A stretch of DNA of 64,000 nucleotides from Lactarius indigo (Eukaryota; Basidiomycota; Agaricomycetes; Russulales; Russulaceae), in contig JAFKAC010000094.1 of assembly GCA_025766275.1 (NCBI GenBank), positions 62,001 to 126,000 on the forward strand. Reading direction: 5' to 3'. Below, in pieces: positions 54,125 to 64,000 of this stretch; position 1 is the stretch's first letter; each line of letters opens with the position of its first letter. A program made the translations under genes and the position numbers. Under the pieces are notes generated by a model. That model searched no databases, was not told the DNA's origin, and saw only the letters and a list, made by a program, of their open reading frames with translations.

Positions 54125-56215
54125 ATGACTTCTCCCAGCCCGCATGTGAAAATCGATGTTCAAACTCACCCTATTACTGAGCCTCACCCCGAAATTTCTC
54201 CAGGCGTTCAGCCTGCTCGTCCCGCAGGTCCTAAGACTGGAGGTATCACCAATCACCGTGGGGATTCACCCACACAGAAACAGCAACCTACGGATTCGGA
54301 TAACCGTGACAAACGAGGTGACAAGAACGCTCAGCGGGGTATGCTAGTTGCTACTTCACTATCCGTATTCTCATCCGCAGTCTGCATATTAGGCGAGAAC
54401 TACGGAGACTCCTCTGGAAGATTACGGATGATGTACCTCAATGAGGCCGAAAAAGAAGATAAAGAGATATCCGAGAATTGGAAGGTGGATACAGAGGGAA
54501 TCCTCATACTTGTGAGTGCTCATCCCTCCGCATTTATTCTATCTAATGCCAGTCGAAGACTGGTCTGTTCTCGGCCACTGTTGCGTCCTTCATTATCAAA
54601 AGCTACAAGCAGCTATCTCCCGATTCTAGTGGTATGACCAATGTGCTCCTTACTCAAATATCTCAACAACTTGCCAACACCTCCAATGGGACACCTCTTG
54701 CAAGCGTCGTGGCTCTGAACAGTCAGCCGTTCAAGCCAACAGCTTCCGCTGTCAGAGTCAACGTATTGTGGTTCCTCAGTTTGGTCCTCAGTTTGACTTG
54801 TGCGCTCTCGGCAACATTGATGCAACAATGGGCCCGACGATATCTGCAACTCGCACAGCATTGCGGTGCACCTCACAAGCGTGCTCGTATGCGGGCGTAT
54901 ATCTTCTATGGCACAAAAGGATTCAAAATGACCCGAGTCATCGAGGCAATACTCGCGCTCCTGCACCTATCGGTCTTCCTCTTCTTCACAGGCCTCGTCG
55001 ACTTTCTTATCCCTATCAATACGACCGTCGCATACTTCACTCTCGGCTGGATTGCTCTGTTTGCTCTTGCATATGCAATTTTGACGACCTTACCAAATTT
55101 GTGCCTCAATTGCCCGTATCACGCACCACTGTCCGGAATCACCTGACATCTATTCCTTGTTGGGAACCTTTCTGGCCATCCTGGGTATTGAGGGGCCCAT
55201 TTCACGGACTTTCATTGTCCCTATGGCATTGGGTTTGTGGGCAGGTGACGGAGACTTCTGGTTCCGCCAAGTGGAGGACTACACTCGAGGCGCAGGTCAA
55301 GATGCGTCGTAAATAGCTTAAGGACGGCCTACGGAAGTGTCGAGCTTTGTGCTACCGCCGCCCCGTCAACTGTGGACAAGGATGCACTTGAATGGACACT
55401 TGAAGCTCTCGATGAAGACAAGGCAATTGAGGACTTTGCCGGACGCATACCGGTGTTTTTCGGCTCCAAAGCTGTCCCGGATCTGACCTCCGCAATCTTT
55501 CCTCTTATGTCCGACCAGCCTAAGTCAACGAATAAACCTCCTCGGATCCCGTCTCCGCGATCTCCTCAAGATATGTATTCCAGGTACTTCGCCTCTCACC
55601 GAAGAAAAGCGAAGGAGTCGTCTGCGGGTGTGTCCGAAGAGCCTGTGGTATTGCGGGATGGCGTACAATCAACTAGAGAATCCAGAACTATCATCTTCCT
55701 ACGTCCGCATCGTTTTCGCCGATCCCGAGATGACCCATCGAATTCAGGCGGAAGAGGACCTTGCTGCGCGTGTCACAGGATGTTGTTTTAGGGCTTTGGT
55801 CGCAAAGACGCATTCCGCTGACATCCACTCGCGTGATCTATTCAGCAATGGGGAGCTCATGTACCTGGTATCTACCCTTGGTATCGACAGTCACGAGGTG
55901 ATGCTGTTGTTTGACAGGCATGGCGCCATCGAACTTGCAGGTATCGTTTCCCTCATATCTGAGTCGACCAGCTGTGGCCCGGGCTCATTGGCTGGAGACA
56001 CAATGCCTTCGGATGTCCTGGAGATGTGTTCAAAGAGACGCCCGGCATCCTCCAAATCTCTTCTTATATGGGGTCTACCCTATCTGCCGCAAGCTCAGGT
56101 CGAACGTTTCCACGAGATATATTTCGAGGCTCCCGACTGGCTCAAGGACGAGCTGAAGCCAATATTGGACAAGGTGCTAACGGAGAAGACGTTTCCTAAA
56201 CCACAAACTGCATAG
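54125..56215 (+). pseudogene. DUF6535-like pseudogene (copy I)
   Basis: Exon 1 (54125-54338, MTSPSPHVKIDVQTHPITEP) and exon 2 (ENYGDSSGRLRMMYLNEAEK) are intact, and exon 3 starts normally (TGLFSATVASFII, then KSYKQLS). The frame stops at TGA (55144-55146) where sisters have the W of ITWRLSQ, and about ten bases are lost just after. A second nonsense change (TAG for W, in the KWLKDGL motif) lies near 55313, followed by a 4-bp deletion. A further frameshift near 55540 splits DQP from GSRLRDLL. The remaining C-terminal part is recognisable to 56215 (LPQAQVERFHEIY). A protein from the first frame would keep only the N-terminal hydrophobic segments. Nearest relative is copy H. Confidence 0.9.
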
Positions 56216-56219
56216 GAGT

Positions 56220-57700
56220 CACGGACTTATTTTCTTGTTGTAGCGGTCGTGCGAGAACCCTGCGCGGACTGAAGGGGCACCAGATAGCAGTATTGTCGAT
56301 GGCTTGGTTTAGACGTAAGTAAGACAAGTTTCCTTCGGACTATCATATTCCATGAGTGACTGCACCGCAGTCTGAGTGTCATTACCTGTAATCATTGTAC
56401 ATGTTCTCAAGGTAGACAGGCCGTTTCACCTTGTTTGTCCCCCGCAAAGCGATCCCATGGTTTAAATAGGTCGAAAAACTGTTGTTATTGTTGTTATTTT
56501 TCCTTTTTAAGCGAAAGGCGCTTGTGACAGAAGGAAAGCGGGCTAGATGAACCATACTGTACTCGAAACTCAGGAAGCGAGGCGCTCACCCATCATCGTC
56601 TGTGAGGTAGAGTAGCTCTTACGAGGTATGGGCGCTCGGAATGAATAGATAATCAATAAAGTGATAAAGATCGGATGTGTGCGCAGACAATGTCTGCACG
56701 ATAAGACAGAAGCTCAGCGATTGCGCACACTAACAGGGCAAAAGCTGAGGTCATCGTAGGGACTTATATAAGTGTGAGAAGTATAACTGTATAGCTTTTA
56801 TGCTCTGCTTCCGCAGAGCGACTGTATAGTGTATCCGCGGCCGAGCACAACTGGGAAGGGATCCGGGACATACGGTCCGGCATCCGAACGCGAAGGAAAT
56901 AACGAGTCGAGATCATAAGTAATAAGGACTTGCGCTGGTTTGCACGCAGTCCATGCGGACACGAAGGAAACGATCGATAAGGTATATTAATAAACTCACT
57001 TCAACAGTAGCATGGACCTATAAGGTGTCCATACACAATCTTGTGCACCCCAAACTCCCAAGCATTGCGAAACTTCCAGGATATACACACACGCCATCGC
57101 TCAATGAGAAGAAGAATTAGGTTACAGTAGATCCCACCCAATTTCATCTGTTCAGATATTACCAATCATCGGTCATTTCCCAAACCGGGATCATAGCTTC
57201 CATAAGGGACTAAACACTTCGATCTATAAGATCATGTCGATCGTACCATCGCAAGTACCATCGTCGCGACGTCAATCCTCCAGTGCCACTGTCAGTGCGT
57301 GTACCGACGCTCGCTGCGGAGGAGACCCCCCTGTACGAGGTTAAGATATGTATTCTGCAGAGATGATGACGTGAATTGTTTAGACGCATCAACACTAGTG
57401 TGACCAAGAGTGTGATAGTCGTGCCCAGGCCCTGATAACTTAGGCCTGATCCGTCAATGAGTCAGCGCTACTCTGGTGACCTAGGAAGCCGCTAACAAGG
57501 ACACCCACGCAGAAGCCGAAAGTGATTGAGGATAGATACAGTAAGAGAATGTGTATGCTAATTTCTAGTACTCGTTCACGGCGACGAGGATCTAATTTGG
57601 AGTCAGTCGAGCTAAGATATCAAAAAGTGCTGTCGACCTGCTTCAAGCCTACAGTATCGCGAGATAGCTCTCGCTTACCAAACACTAGCAGTTCCGAGGG
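56220..57700. other. 3' flank of copy I and degraded membrane-gene relic
   Basis: About 56230-56420 matches the 3' flanks of copies F and H (TCCATGAGTGACTGCACCGC). About 56450-57300 matches 35735-36170, including the minus-strand relic. Further right, the minus strand at about 57490-57210 reads a hydrophobic GTTITLLVTLVLMRLNNS, loosely like fungal serpentine membrane proteins (DUF6534-like), but with stops; this is a guess. Near 57690 the broken 5' end of the next Cys/His gene begins. Confidence 0.35.
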
Positions 57701-57790
57701 AGTCGGACGCTAAGGTCACCAACTCAGTTCCCCCGCACCCCTTCTCCGTCTGAAGAGGCGTCCAACGTTGAACTCGGTCCAACTGCACAA

Positions 57791-58726
57791 ATGGCCCCTC
57801 GCCCTCGTAAAGCCCCCACCCTCAAGCCCCCGAAACCAGCGTTGCCACCCACGCCAGAGGCGCTACACGCTGTCATCTCCAAGATACCCACGAAAACGCT
57901 GCACGCGTACGTGCTTGCGCGTCTCCCCACCGCGCCACCAGACACGTTCGCGGCCTTCGCATCCTTCTTCGCGGAAATTGCGCCTCCCCCGCTCCTCCAC
58001 TGCGTCCGTTGCCATTCCGACTACATAGAAGTAGAGAACGACGACCGGTCGTGCCAGGTCCCGCACGACGAAAGCAGCGGCGAAATCGAGTGGGTCAGTT
58101 CTGTGGGCCGCAACGACAGCGAGTACCAGACGGAATATGGCTGCTGCGGAAAGACCGTCGACGGTGAGGGTGACATGGGCCCACCCGACGGCTGGTGCTA
58201 CGAGGGAATGCACACGGTAAGCCCCGTCACGAACCTCCTTCCTGCTGCTACGTAATGCTGATTCGACTCGTCGCAGACGGATGTGAAGCGCGCACGCTTC
58301 CGTGACGACTCGACATCCAGCGACGACATGCTCGAGTCCTGCGCCAAACTCAATTGTCGGCTTCCGGGTCCGCGCCCTCGCGGGAGCTCGAGCACAAGCG
58401 GCGTGCGTGCCAATCGGGCCCGCCTGCCACCCTTGGACCTTACTGACAGCGATGACGACGACGACAGTATTGCCTCGAGGTACATGGATGACAGCGACAC
58501 CGTGGGGGTCGTAAACAATGTTGGCGTAATGTGGCAGAAAGCCAAGGACCCGCGCAGGACTAAAGCTGTCGCAAGAAAGGTCACCTCGGGGACGCTCGCT
58601 CAGACCCGCGTCCGCACTGAGGCAACTCGCAGTGCAAGCAACGCAGAGAGCAGCAAGGCGGGAAACGGCGGTGCTCCTGCTGTGGGAAACGTACGCAAGC
58701 GGCGAAAGCTCGCTGGTGCCGCGTGA
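57791..58726 (+). CDS. Cys/His-rich, probably zinc-binding nuclear protein (copy 3, short form)
   Basis: Exons 57791-58216 and 58277-58726 (60-nt phase-0 intron) give about 291 residues. All Cys/His positions of the 30803 gene are kept: CVRCHSDYIEVENDD, SCQVPHD, GCCGK, GWCYEGMHT, ESCAKLNC. The linker differs (SSGEIEWVSSVGRND). The acidic DSDDDDDS and the basic GNVRKRRKLAG end, a likely nuclear signal, are present. It lacks the N-terminal 50 residues, whose region upstream (57690-57790) contains stops, and the long Ala/Pro/Ser segment. The reading frame is otherwise intact, so a shorter protein could be made. It follows the copy I unit as its sister follows copy H. Function unknown. Confidence 0.7.
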
Positions 58727-58939
58727 AGTATCGTTCAAAACTTTACTATATGCCTGATCCGGACTCGGAGTTCGGATGTCCCCCGCGAGCTCAGACATTC
58801 CAGATTTCTTGCTCAGTTGTTCTCCAATCACATCAAAATTGGATATGTGCTATCTAGTACCATCTCTAAATATTCTCCAGCTGCTTTTTTTGAAAAAAAA
58901 TATTGTTGTCGCAAAAATGAGAATTGGGTGGCTTGTCAC

Positions 58940-60060
58940 CCTTTTCGGCCGATAAAGCTCAAGGACCATACAGTACGAACACATACGCTATATACAAGTA
59001 CCGACAATTGGTCCACATAGTTTTCCCAATGCTTCACGATGCATTGTCACATGGGCCCAACCGACCACCACAGTCAGCTTTTGCGTCGCCGAGTCATAGG
59101 CTCCGCATTCTACTTCAAGAATCTTCCAGTTTGACGCAAGTTGGGTGCTTGATGACACTTATTTGGCGCCGCGACTGTTGAGTCGACCGTACTTGGCGCA
59201 ATTCAACCTCCTACAGTACGTCTACCGTGACAATGCCGCGCACGTTTCGAAAACGTTGCCCATCGGAATGCCAACCCCACTCGTGACTATACCTGATTCA
59301 GTCCTCCGCTTATGTTTAAACACCTCTTGTTCCACCGAGCGGTGGCATTTTCTTTGTGGCTTCCTTTTTCTGACTCTCGGCGATGGCCTCCGGAAGTGCG
59401 AATGTCATATCGAGCGCTCAGACCGCGCTCAGCGCCAAAAAAAAAAAAACTCCCGGACCGAGTTGCGACGAATGATAACACCATGACCAAGGCCATGACC
59501 GAAGCTCAACACGCTGGTGGGTACATTCGACCTTTGATGTATCTTTCTTTTAAATGCCGGGACGTACAGCACCAGACGAGACCTTCGGAGGTTTCTCTCG
59601 AAAACTATGCAGGAATCGAGACAAGGAGAAAGCTGCGAGTGCGAAGAGGCCACTGAGCTAGATGGCATTCCTCTCTAGCACCCTCGTGCTGCTCATTTAT
59701 GGCCATATCTGGTATGTCTTTCCAACTCTTATGAAACTTGCACAGTGGCGCCTCGGGGCTCCCATTGCTGAAAGAAACAAAGAAACAAAAAACGAACGCT
59801 CGCGGTGCCATCTTATCGATTGCGCATGTTCTCCGGCCACGCGAATGAATACTCTGTCTCGAACCCGCTCACCTCTTGTGGACCGTTGATCAGTTTGCAT
59901 GCTTTTTCAAAGCTTCCCAGGTTAGGAGACAGAATATCTTGGACAGTCCTTGTCTTTGGGCGTGCCAGGTTTTTGCTCTTGGGTTCTTGTAACAGCGTGT
60001 CCGCCAGCAGCCGGTTGCAGTACCGAAGGCACCAGAGATTTCCGATGGCTAGCAGCCGTA
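58940..60060. other. Partial upstream-unit copy and unassigned DNA
   Basis: About 59000-59290 matches part of the region upstream of copies H, I and J (GATGACACTTATTTGGC, GCAATTCAAC, the palindrome and GCCCATCGGAATGCCAAC), but no DUF6535 gene follows. From 59290 to 60060 no gene is recognised; a run of 12 A near 59440 and a minus-strand open frame at 59813-60094 are unassigned. Confidence 0.45.
59242..59256 (+). promoter_or_regulatory. 15-bp palindrome, orphan copy
   Basis: ACGTTTCGAAAACGT, identical to the site at 47957, followed by TGCCCATCGGAATGCCAA. No gene start lies at the usual distance; the next DUF6535 gene begins 2.6 kb away and has its own site. Confidence 0.45.
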
Positions 60061-60074
60061 TTTGAATTGCTAGA

Positions 60075-61800
60075 TTTTGCCGGTTTTGTCTCAAAAATTG
60101 ATCTCTCTCACTAGGTGTTCCAGACAGGTCTGGACGCCTTCAGCTTACGTTGTGTGTGATAGGGTGTTGTTGTCTATGTGGATCGAGCCTAAAGCTTTTG
60201 GGGTTTGTCGTCGTCACTTGTTTAATGTATGTTCGCTTCGGCAATTTTCTTTCCCCAGCCTCCCTTCTCTGGTAGCGCCGTGGGAAGCCTTTCCTGTTTC
60301 GCGTGTTCACCAATAATGCCAATTCTACCGTACTGTATACAATTCCTGTCGACTCCTCACAAGCTCCACAGACTCATGCCCAGTGACAAGCCGTCATGAG
60401 GGCCCCCCGTATAAGTCCCGGTAATTGGCTCAAATTTCTGTACTATCATACGGAGAGTTTTCCTGATGCAGCGTGCACATTAGCAACCCCATGCTCGCTC
60501 CGCTCAGCTTCCTCGCGTCAACGCGTCGTCCTTCTCTCCCTTCTACAGATTTGCACCCCAGAACAATAACCCATTCGGGTACTTCGACTTCTTGCCGGAC
60601 CTGCAATCCCTCATCTCATTGGGAACGACGGCACTGGTCCCTGCTCTGACACACCTACCTCGTCATTGGGGTTGAATGTACTCATGCGGTACCATAGTGG
60701 AGATAAAACTCGGCATGTAGCAAGACGAGACCGACACTTTCCCAAGGGGATCCCATGACGTTATTCTCCACACGGAGATCCCTCGACACCAAGCTCCCGC
60801 ATTCGGTATATGCGCATGATCAAGTCGTCTCAGGGTTTTTCGTATAGATGCGGCACCAAGGAAGCTTTATGTACATGGGCCACGTGGAAGTATGGACAAT
60901 AATAGCATCGGGAAGGGCACGAGGCGGTGGGGCGAAGAAATTGACGCCGAGATACTGCTGTAGTCGATAATGATGTCCGTCTGCAGCTGAACGGATCTCT
61001 AAATGCGACACTTGGGTACTACTATGCACGGCGAGATTTTACCAAGAGGTCCAGAGGAAGGGTAGACCCCTCTCGATAAACGAGCCACGAGCCTTGCACG
61101 AGCAGCAAGAGATCAATCTTGTGCCGGTGATGTCGTTGCCACGCTGAAGCCCACCCTACATAACGCGCACAGTCCAATCAGCCCTACAGCGCTATAGAAC
61201 TAGATGTTAGGCCAGGAGCCACCTTCACATCGATGGCAAAGGCAAGTAAGGTAATGTCACACGGGCACGGGTCCTCGTCTACCGATCAGACTTCCATGCT
61301 AGTCGGCCTCTTGCCAACATCATTACGCCCACGCTCGACGCTCGTTCTTCAGTCCCAGCTCGATTTACCGTACGCGCTTTCCTAATCAATACCGTATTCC
61401 AGATTTGGCTCTGTATTCTTGTAACTTAAGTCGTGTGCTTGATGACACTTATTTGGCATCGCTTGTTGCTGCAATTCAACGTACTACGTTTACGCACACG
61501 TTTTGAAAACGTTGTCCGTCGGAACGCCAACTCCACCCCCATATTAGACAACCTTTGATTTGAATCGAGATCTTTTAAACTCTACTCTCTGGCTTCTTAT
61601 GCCAGGAGGTCTGCTGATAAACGCCGTGTTGTGTTGTTTGTGGTGCTTGCGGACGTTGTGATACTCAACGTGAGCACCCAGAAGCATCCTATCACTATCG
61701 GTACCGGGGTTCCTTGGTTGACGGGTTTATGGATGTTTCAGTTCCGGATGCAGACGAATAATTCCCAATGTGTCGACAGCTGTTGGCGTTTATGCTATAA
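60075..61800 (+). repeat. Upstream region of copy J, duplicated unit
   Basis: It aligns with 46350-48255 over its whole length, with small gaps: the LINE-free CCCTTCTCTGGTAGCGCCGT block, CCTGATGCAGCGTGCACATT, GAGACCGACACTTTCC, CCCGCATTCGGTATATGC, TACAGCGCTATAGAACTAGAT and GGTACCGGGGTTCCTTG. TATAAA at 61796-61801 starts 79 nt before the ATG. No gene is conserved in it. Confidence 0.65.
61498..61512 (+). promoter_or_regulatory. 15-bp palindrome, DUF6535 upstream element
   Basis: ACGTTTTGAAAACGT is a perfect 7-1-7 inverted repeat, 377 nt before the ATG at 61875. Compared with 47957 the C-to-T change improves pairing with the opposite A. Confidence 0.55.
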
Positions 61801-61874
61801 ATTCCTCTCCAAGTTTGATGTGTGGGCGAGCTGCCCTCTCCGTAGTGGCCCTCCTCGCATTTTTGACGCCAGAT

Positions 61875-64000
61875 ATGGCTTCCCCCAACACCGGTGTGTA
61901 TATCGATGTTCCACTCACTCTATGACTGAATCTCGGCCTACAATTACTTAAGGCATTCAGCCTCCTGATACCGCAGATCCTCAAACCGGAGCTAGTACTA
62001 ACAATCCCCGTGAGGATGCTCTTGCACAGCAACCCACGGACTCAGGTGATCGAGACAAGCGGGGTATGTTGGTTCGCTGTTTCACAGGCTGCATTCTCAT
62101 CCGTTATCCGTGTGCTTGCTAGCTGAGAACTACGGGGACTCCTCTGGAAAGTTGTGGACGATATACCTCAATGAGGCCGAGAAGGAGGATAAAGAAATAA
62201 CCGAGAATTGGAGCGTGGATACAGGCGGGATCCTCGTGTTTGTGAGTCCTCGTACCTCTTCTGCATTTACTCCATCTAATGCAAGTCGAAGACTGGTCTG
62301 TTCTCGGGTACCGTTGCGTCTTTCATCATCGAAAGCTACAAGCAGCTATCTCCCGATTCTGGCGTTACGACCAATGCGCTCCTTACACAAATATCTCAAC
62401 AACTTGCCAATGCCTCCAACGGGACACCTTTCGCGAGCGTTGCGGCGCAGAATAGCCAACCCTTCAAGCCAACAGCTTCCGCAGTCAGAGTCAATGTATT
62501 GTGGTTCCTCAGTTTGGTCCTCAGCTTGACTTGTGCGCTTTCGGCAACATTGATGCAACAATGGGCCCGACGATATCAGGAACTCACGCGGCACCGCGGT
62601 GCACCTCACAAGCGTGCTCGCATGCGAGCATATATCTTCAATGGCATAGAGGGATTCAAAATGACCCGAGTCATTGAGGCGATGCCCGCGCTCCTACACC
62701 TATCAGTCTTCCTCTTCTTCGCAGGTCTCATTGATTTTCTTATCCCCATCAATACGACCGTCGCATACTTCACTCTCGGCTGGATCGCTCTATTCGCTCT
62801 TGCGTACGCAATATTGACGATGCTATCCAACCTACGCTTCAATTGCCCGTACCGCACGCCGCTGTCCGGAATCATATGGCGTTTATCCCAATTTTCCTTG
62901 CTGGGAATCTTTCTGGCCACCCTAGGTATTGAGGGACTATTTCACAGACGTCTATTGGCCTTATGGAGGCGTTGGACTCCCCGACGGTCGACACAGGCTC
63001 CTGGTCTCACCAAATGGAGGGAGACACTCGAAATGCAGGTTTCTGTGCGTCTCAAATGGCTTAAGAACGGCCTACGGAAAAGTGTCGAGCTCAGTGCTAC
63101 CGACGCCCCATCAACTGTGGATAAGGACGCACTTGAATGGACACTCAAAGCCCTCGATGAAGACAAGGAGTTTGAGGATTTCGCCGAACACGTACCAGGA
63201 TTTTTCGAATCCGAAGCCGTCCCGGATCCGACCTCGGCAATCCTTCCCCTAATGTCTGACCAGCCAACGACTGACCCCATCCTCGGATCGCGTCTCCGCG
63301 ATCTCCTCAAGACGTGTATACCAGGCACCTCGCCCCTGACCGAAGAGAAGCGCAAGAACCGTCTGCGGGTGTGTCTAAAGTGCCTATGGTCTTGCGGAAG
63401 GGCGTACAACGAGAAATCTCAACCATTATCCTCCTACGTCCGCATCGTTTTCGCCGATCCCGAGATGACTCATCGAATTCAGGCGGAAGATGACCTCGCT
63501 GCGCGTGTCATAGGACGTTGTTTTGGGGCGTTGGTCGCAAAGAGGCTTTCAGCCGACATCGACTTCCGCAATACTCGGGGCGTTCGAGTCAAGGAGGGCG
63601 AACTTGCGTGCCTATCGGCTATTCTTGGCATCAACAGTGGCGAGGTGATGCCTTTGCTTGGCCAACCTGGCGCCATCGAACTTGCGAGCATTGTCTCCCT
63701 CATATCGTCCAGCGCTGACTCATTGGTCGGAGGCACAATGCCGTCGGATGTGTTGGCCGTGTTCAAAGAGACGCTTCGCATCCTCCTCTCTGAGACTCCT
63801 GGCGGGGACTTGGTCGAGCACCTCACCAACCTGCTTCAACTTCAGCTCGCACAGTTCCCCGAGATATATTCCAAGGCCCCCGACTCGCTCAAAGATGAGC
63901 TGCAACAGATATCGGTCAGGTTTGGGCTGCCGACGGAGGTTGTGGCGTTTCCCGAATCTCAACCCGCGCAGCAGTCATCGAGTCATATTTCTCATGTGTC
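61875..64000 (+). pseudogene. DUF6535-like gene (copy J), broken exon 1, cut by the window edge
   Basis: Exon 2 (62123-62241, AENYGDSSGKLWTIYLNEAE) and exon 3 (62292 onwards) are open to the last base. Exon 3 opens TGLFSGTVASFIIESYKQLS and shows hydrophobic segments VNVLWFLSLVLSLTCALSAT, LLHLSVFLFFAGLIDFLIP and LGWIALFALAYAILTMLSN. The C-terminal part reaches QQSSSHISHV, so only a short tail lies outside. Exon 1 (61875-62063) is damaged: after MASPNTGVYIDVPLTL the frame meets TGA, and the frame that joins exon 2 contains a TAA (GGCCTACAATTACTTAAGGC). A start in exon 2 is lacking. It is either a recent pseudogene or uses an unrecognised upstream exon. The TATA box and palindrome are intact. 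Confidence 0.75.

Noticed and set aside
57863..58831. Minus-strand open frame of 322 codons
   Set aside because: It is a shadow of the plus-strand Cys/His gene at 57791-58726 and ignores its intron.
59428..59460. Run of 12 A as another retroelement tail
   Set aside because: No preceding sequence matches either LINE tail in the window and no flanking direct repeat was found.
1..64000. tRNA, rRNA, CRISPR or bacterial-type operons
   Set aside because: None was recognised; the spliced genes, TATA boxes and LINE insertions show a fungal nuclear region.

Overview
The window looks like a gene-poor, repeat-rich stretch of a basidiomycete genome, probably an Agaricomycete and plausibly a polypore. 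The evidence is short introns (about 45-65 nt) with GT..AG ends and CTAAT/CTNAC-like branch sites, an F-box gene of the typical basidiomycete layout, LINE 3' ends with poly(A) and target-site duplications, and a large family of proteins resembling the fungal DUF6535 membrane family. The species is inference; no rRNA, tRNA or other phylogenetic marker was seen.

The backbone is an array of at least twelve DUF6535-like loci on both strands. Five look complete with all three exons: 3513-5485 (+), 18981-20962 (-), 24962-27039 (+), 32906-34963 (+) and 48324-50568 (+). A sixth, 37102-39026 (-), is also complete. One ends early at a nonsense codon (14601-16369). Two are clear pseudogenes (9669-10380, 54125-56215), and one runs off the right edge with a damaged first exon (61875-64000). 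Small relics lie at 18420-18655, 18665-18815 and 32430-32780. All full copies share one architecture: a short polar exon 1, a phase-1 intron, an exon 2 of 116-128 nt, a phase-0 intron, and a long exon 3 holding the membrane segments and C-terminal region. They fall into a 'KWLSPDPGDE' subgroup (3.5, 9.7, 14.6, 20.9 and 39.0 kb) and a 'KQLSPDS' subgroup (32.9, 48.3, 54.1 and 61.9 kb), with the 25 kb gene between them. Their 1-2.5 kb upstream regions were copied along with them and carry a TATA box 76-83 nt before the ATG in most copies. Further out, 350-410 nt before the ATG, sits a near-perfect 15-bp palindrome whose two arms vary together.

Other content, left to right. 0-3.3 kb is old duplicated upstream repeat. 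6.07-7.15 kb is a 5'-truncated LINE with a 15-bp target-site duplication, and 16.58-16.88 kb is a shorter copy of the same LINE in the 3' flank of the 14.6 kb gene. Two pieces of one MFS transporter gene (18.17-18.42 and 23.13-23.64 kb) bracket the 18.98-20.96 kb DUF6535 unit, as if that unit had been inserted into it. 28.69-30.64 kb is an F-box gene. A Cys/His-rich, probably zinc-binding nuclear protein gene occurs at 30.80-32.28, 51.59-52.32 (frameshifted) and 57.79-58.73 kb, each time near a DUF6535 gene. 41.68-42.75 kb is an apparently intact Tc1/mariner-like DD34E transposase gene, convergent with a four-exon gene of unknown function at 42.96-45.05 kb.

The right half (46-64 kb) reads as three rounds of a composite unit: upstream region, DUF6535 gene, a minus-strand membrane-protein relic, then the Cys/His gene. 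The window therefore shows a membrane-protein family expanding by segmental duplication, with copies at every stage from intact to vestigial. No classical mobile-element ends were recognised on the duplicated units. The biochemical role of DUF6535 proteins is not known to me.
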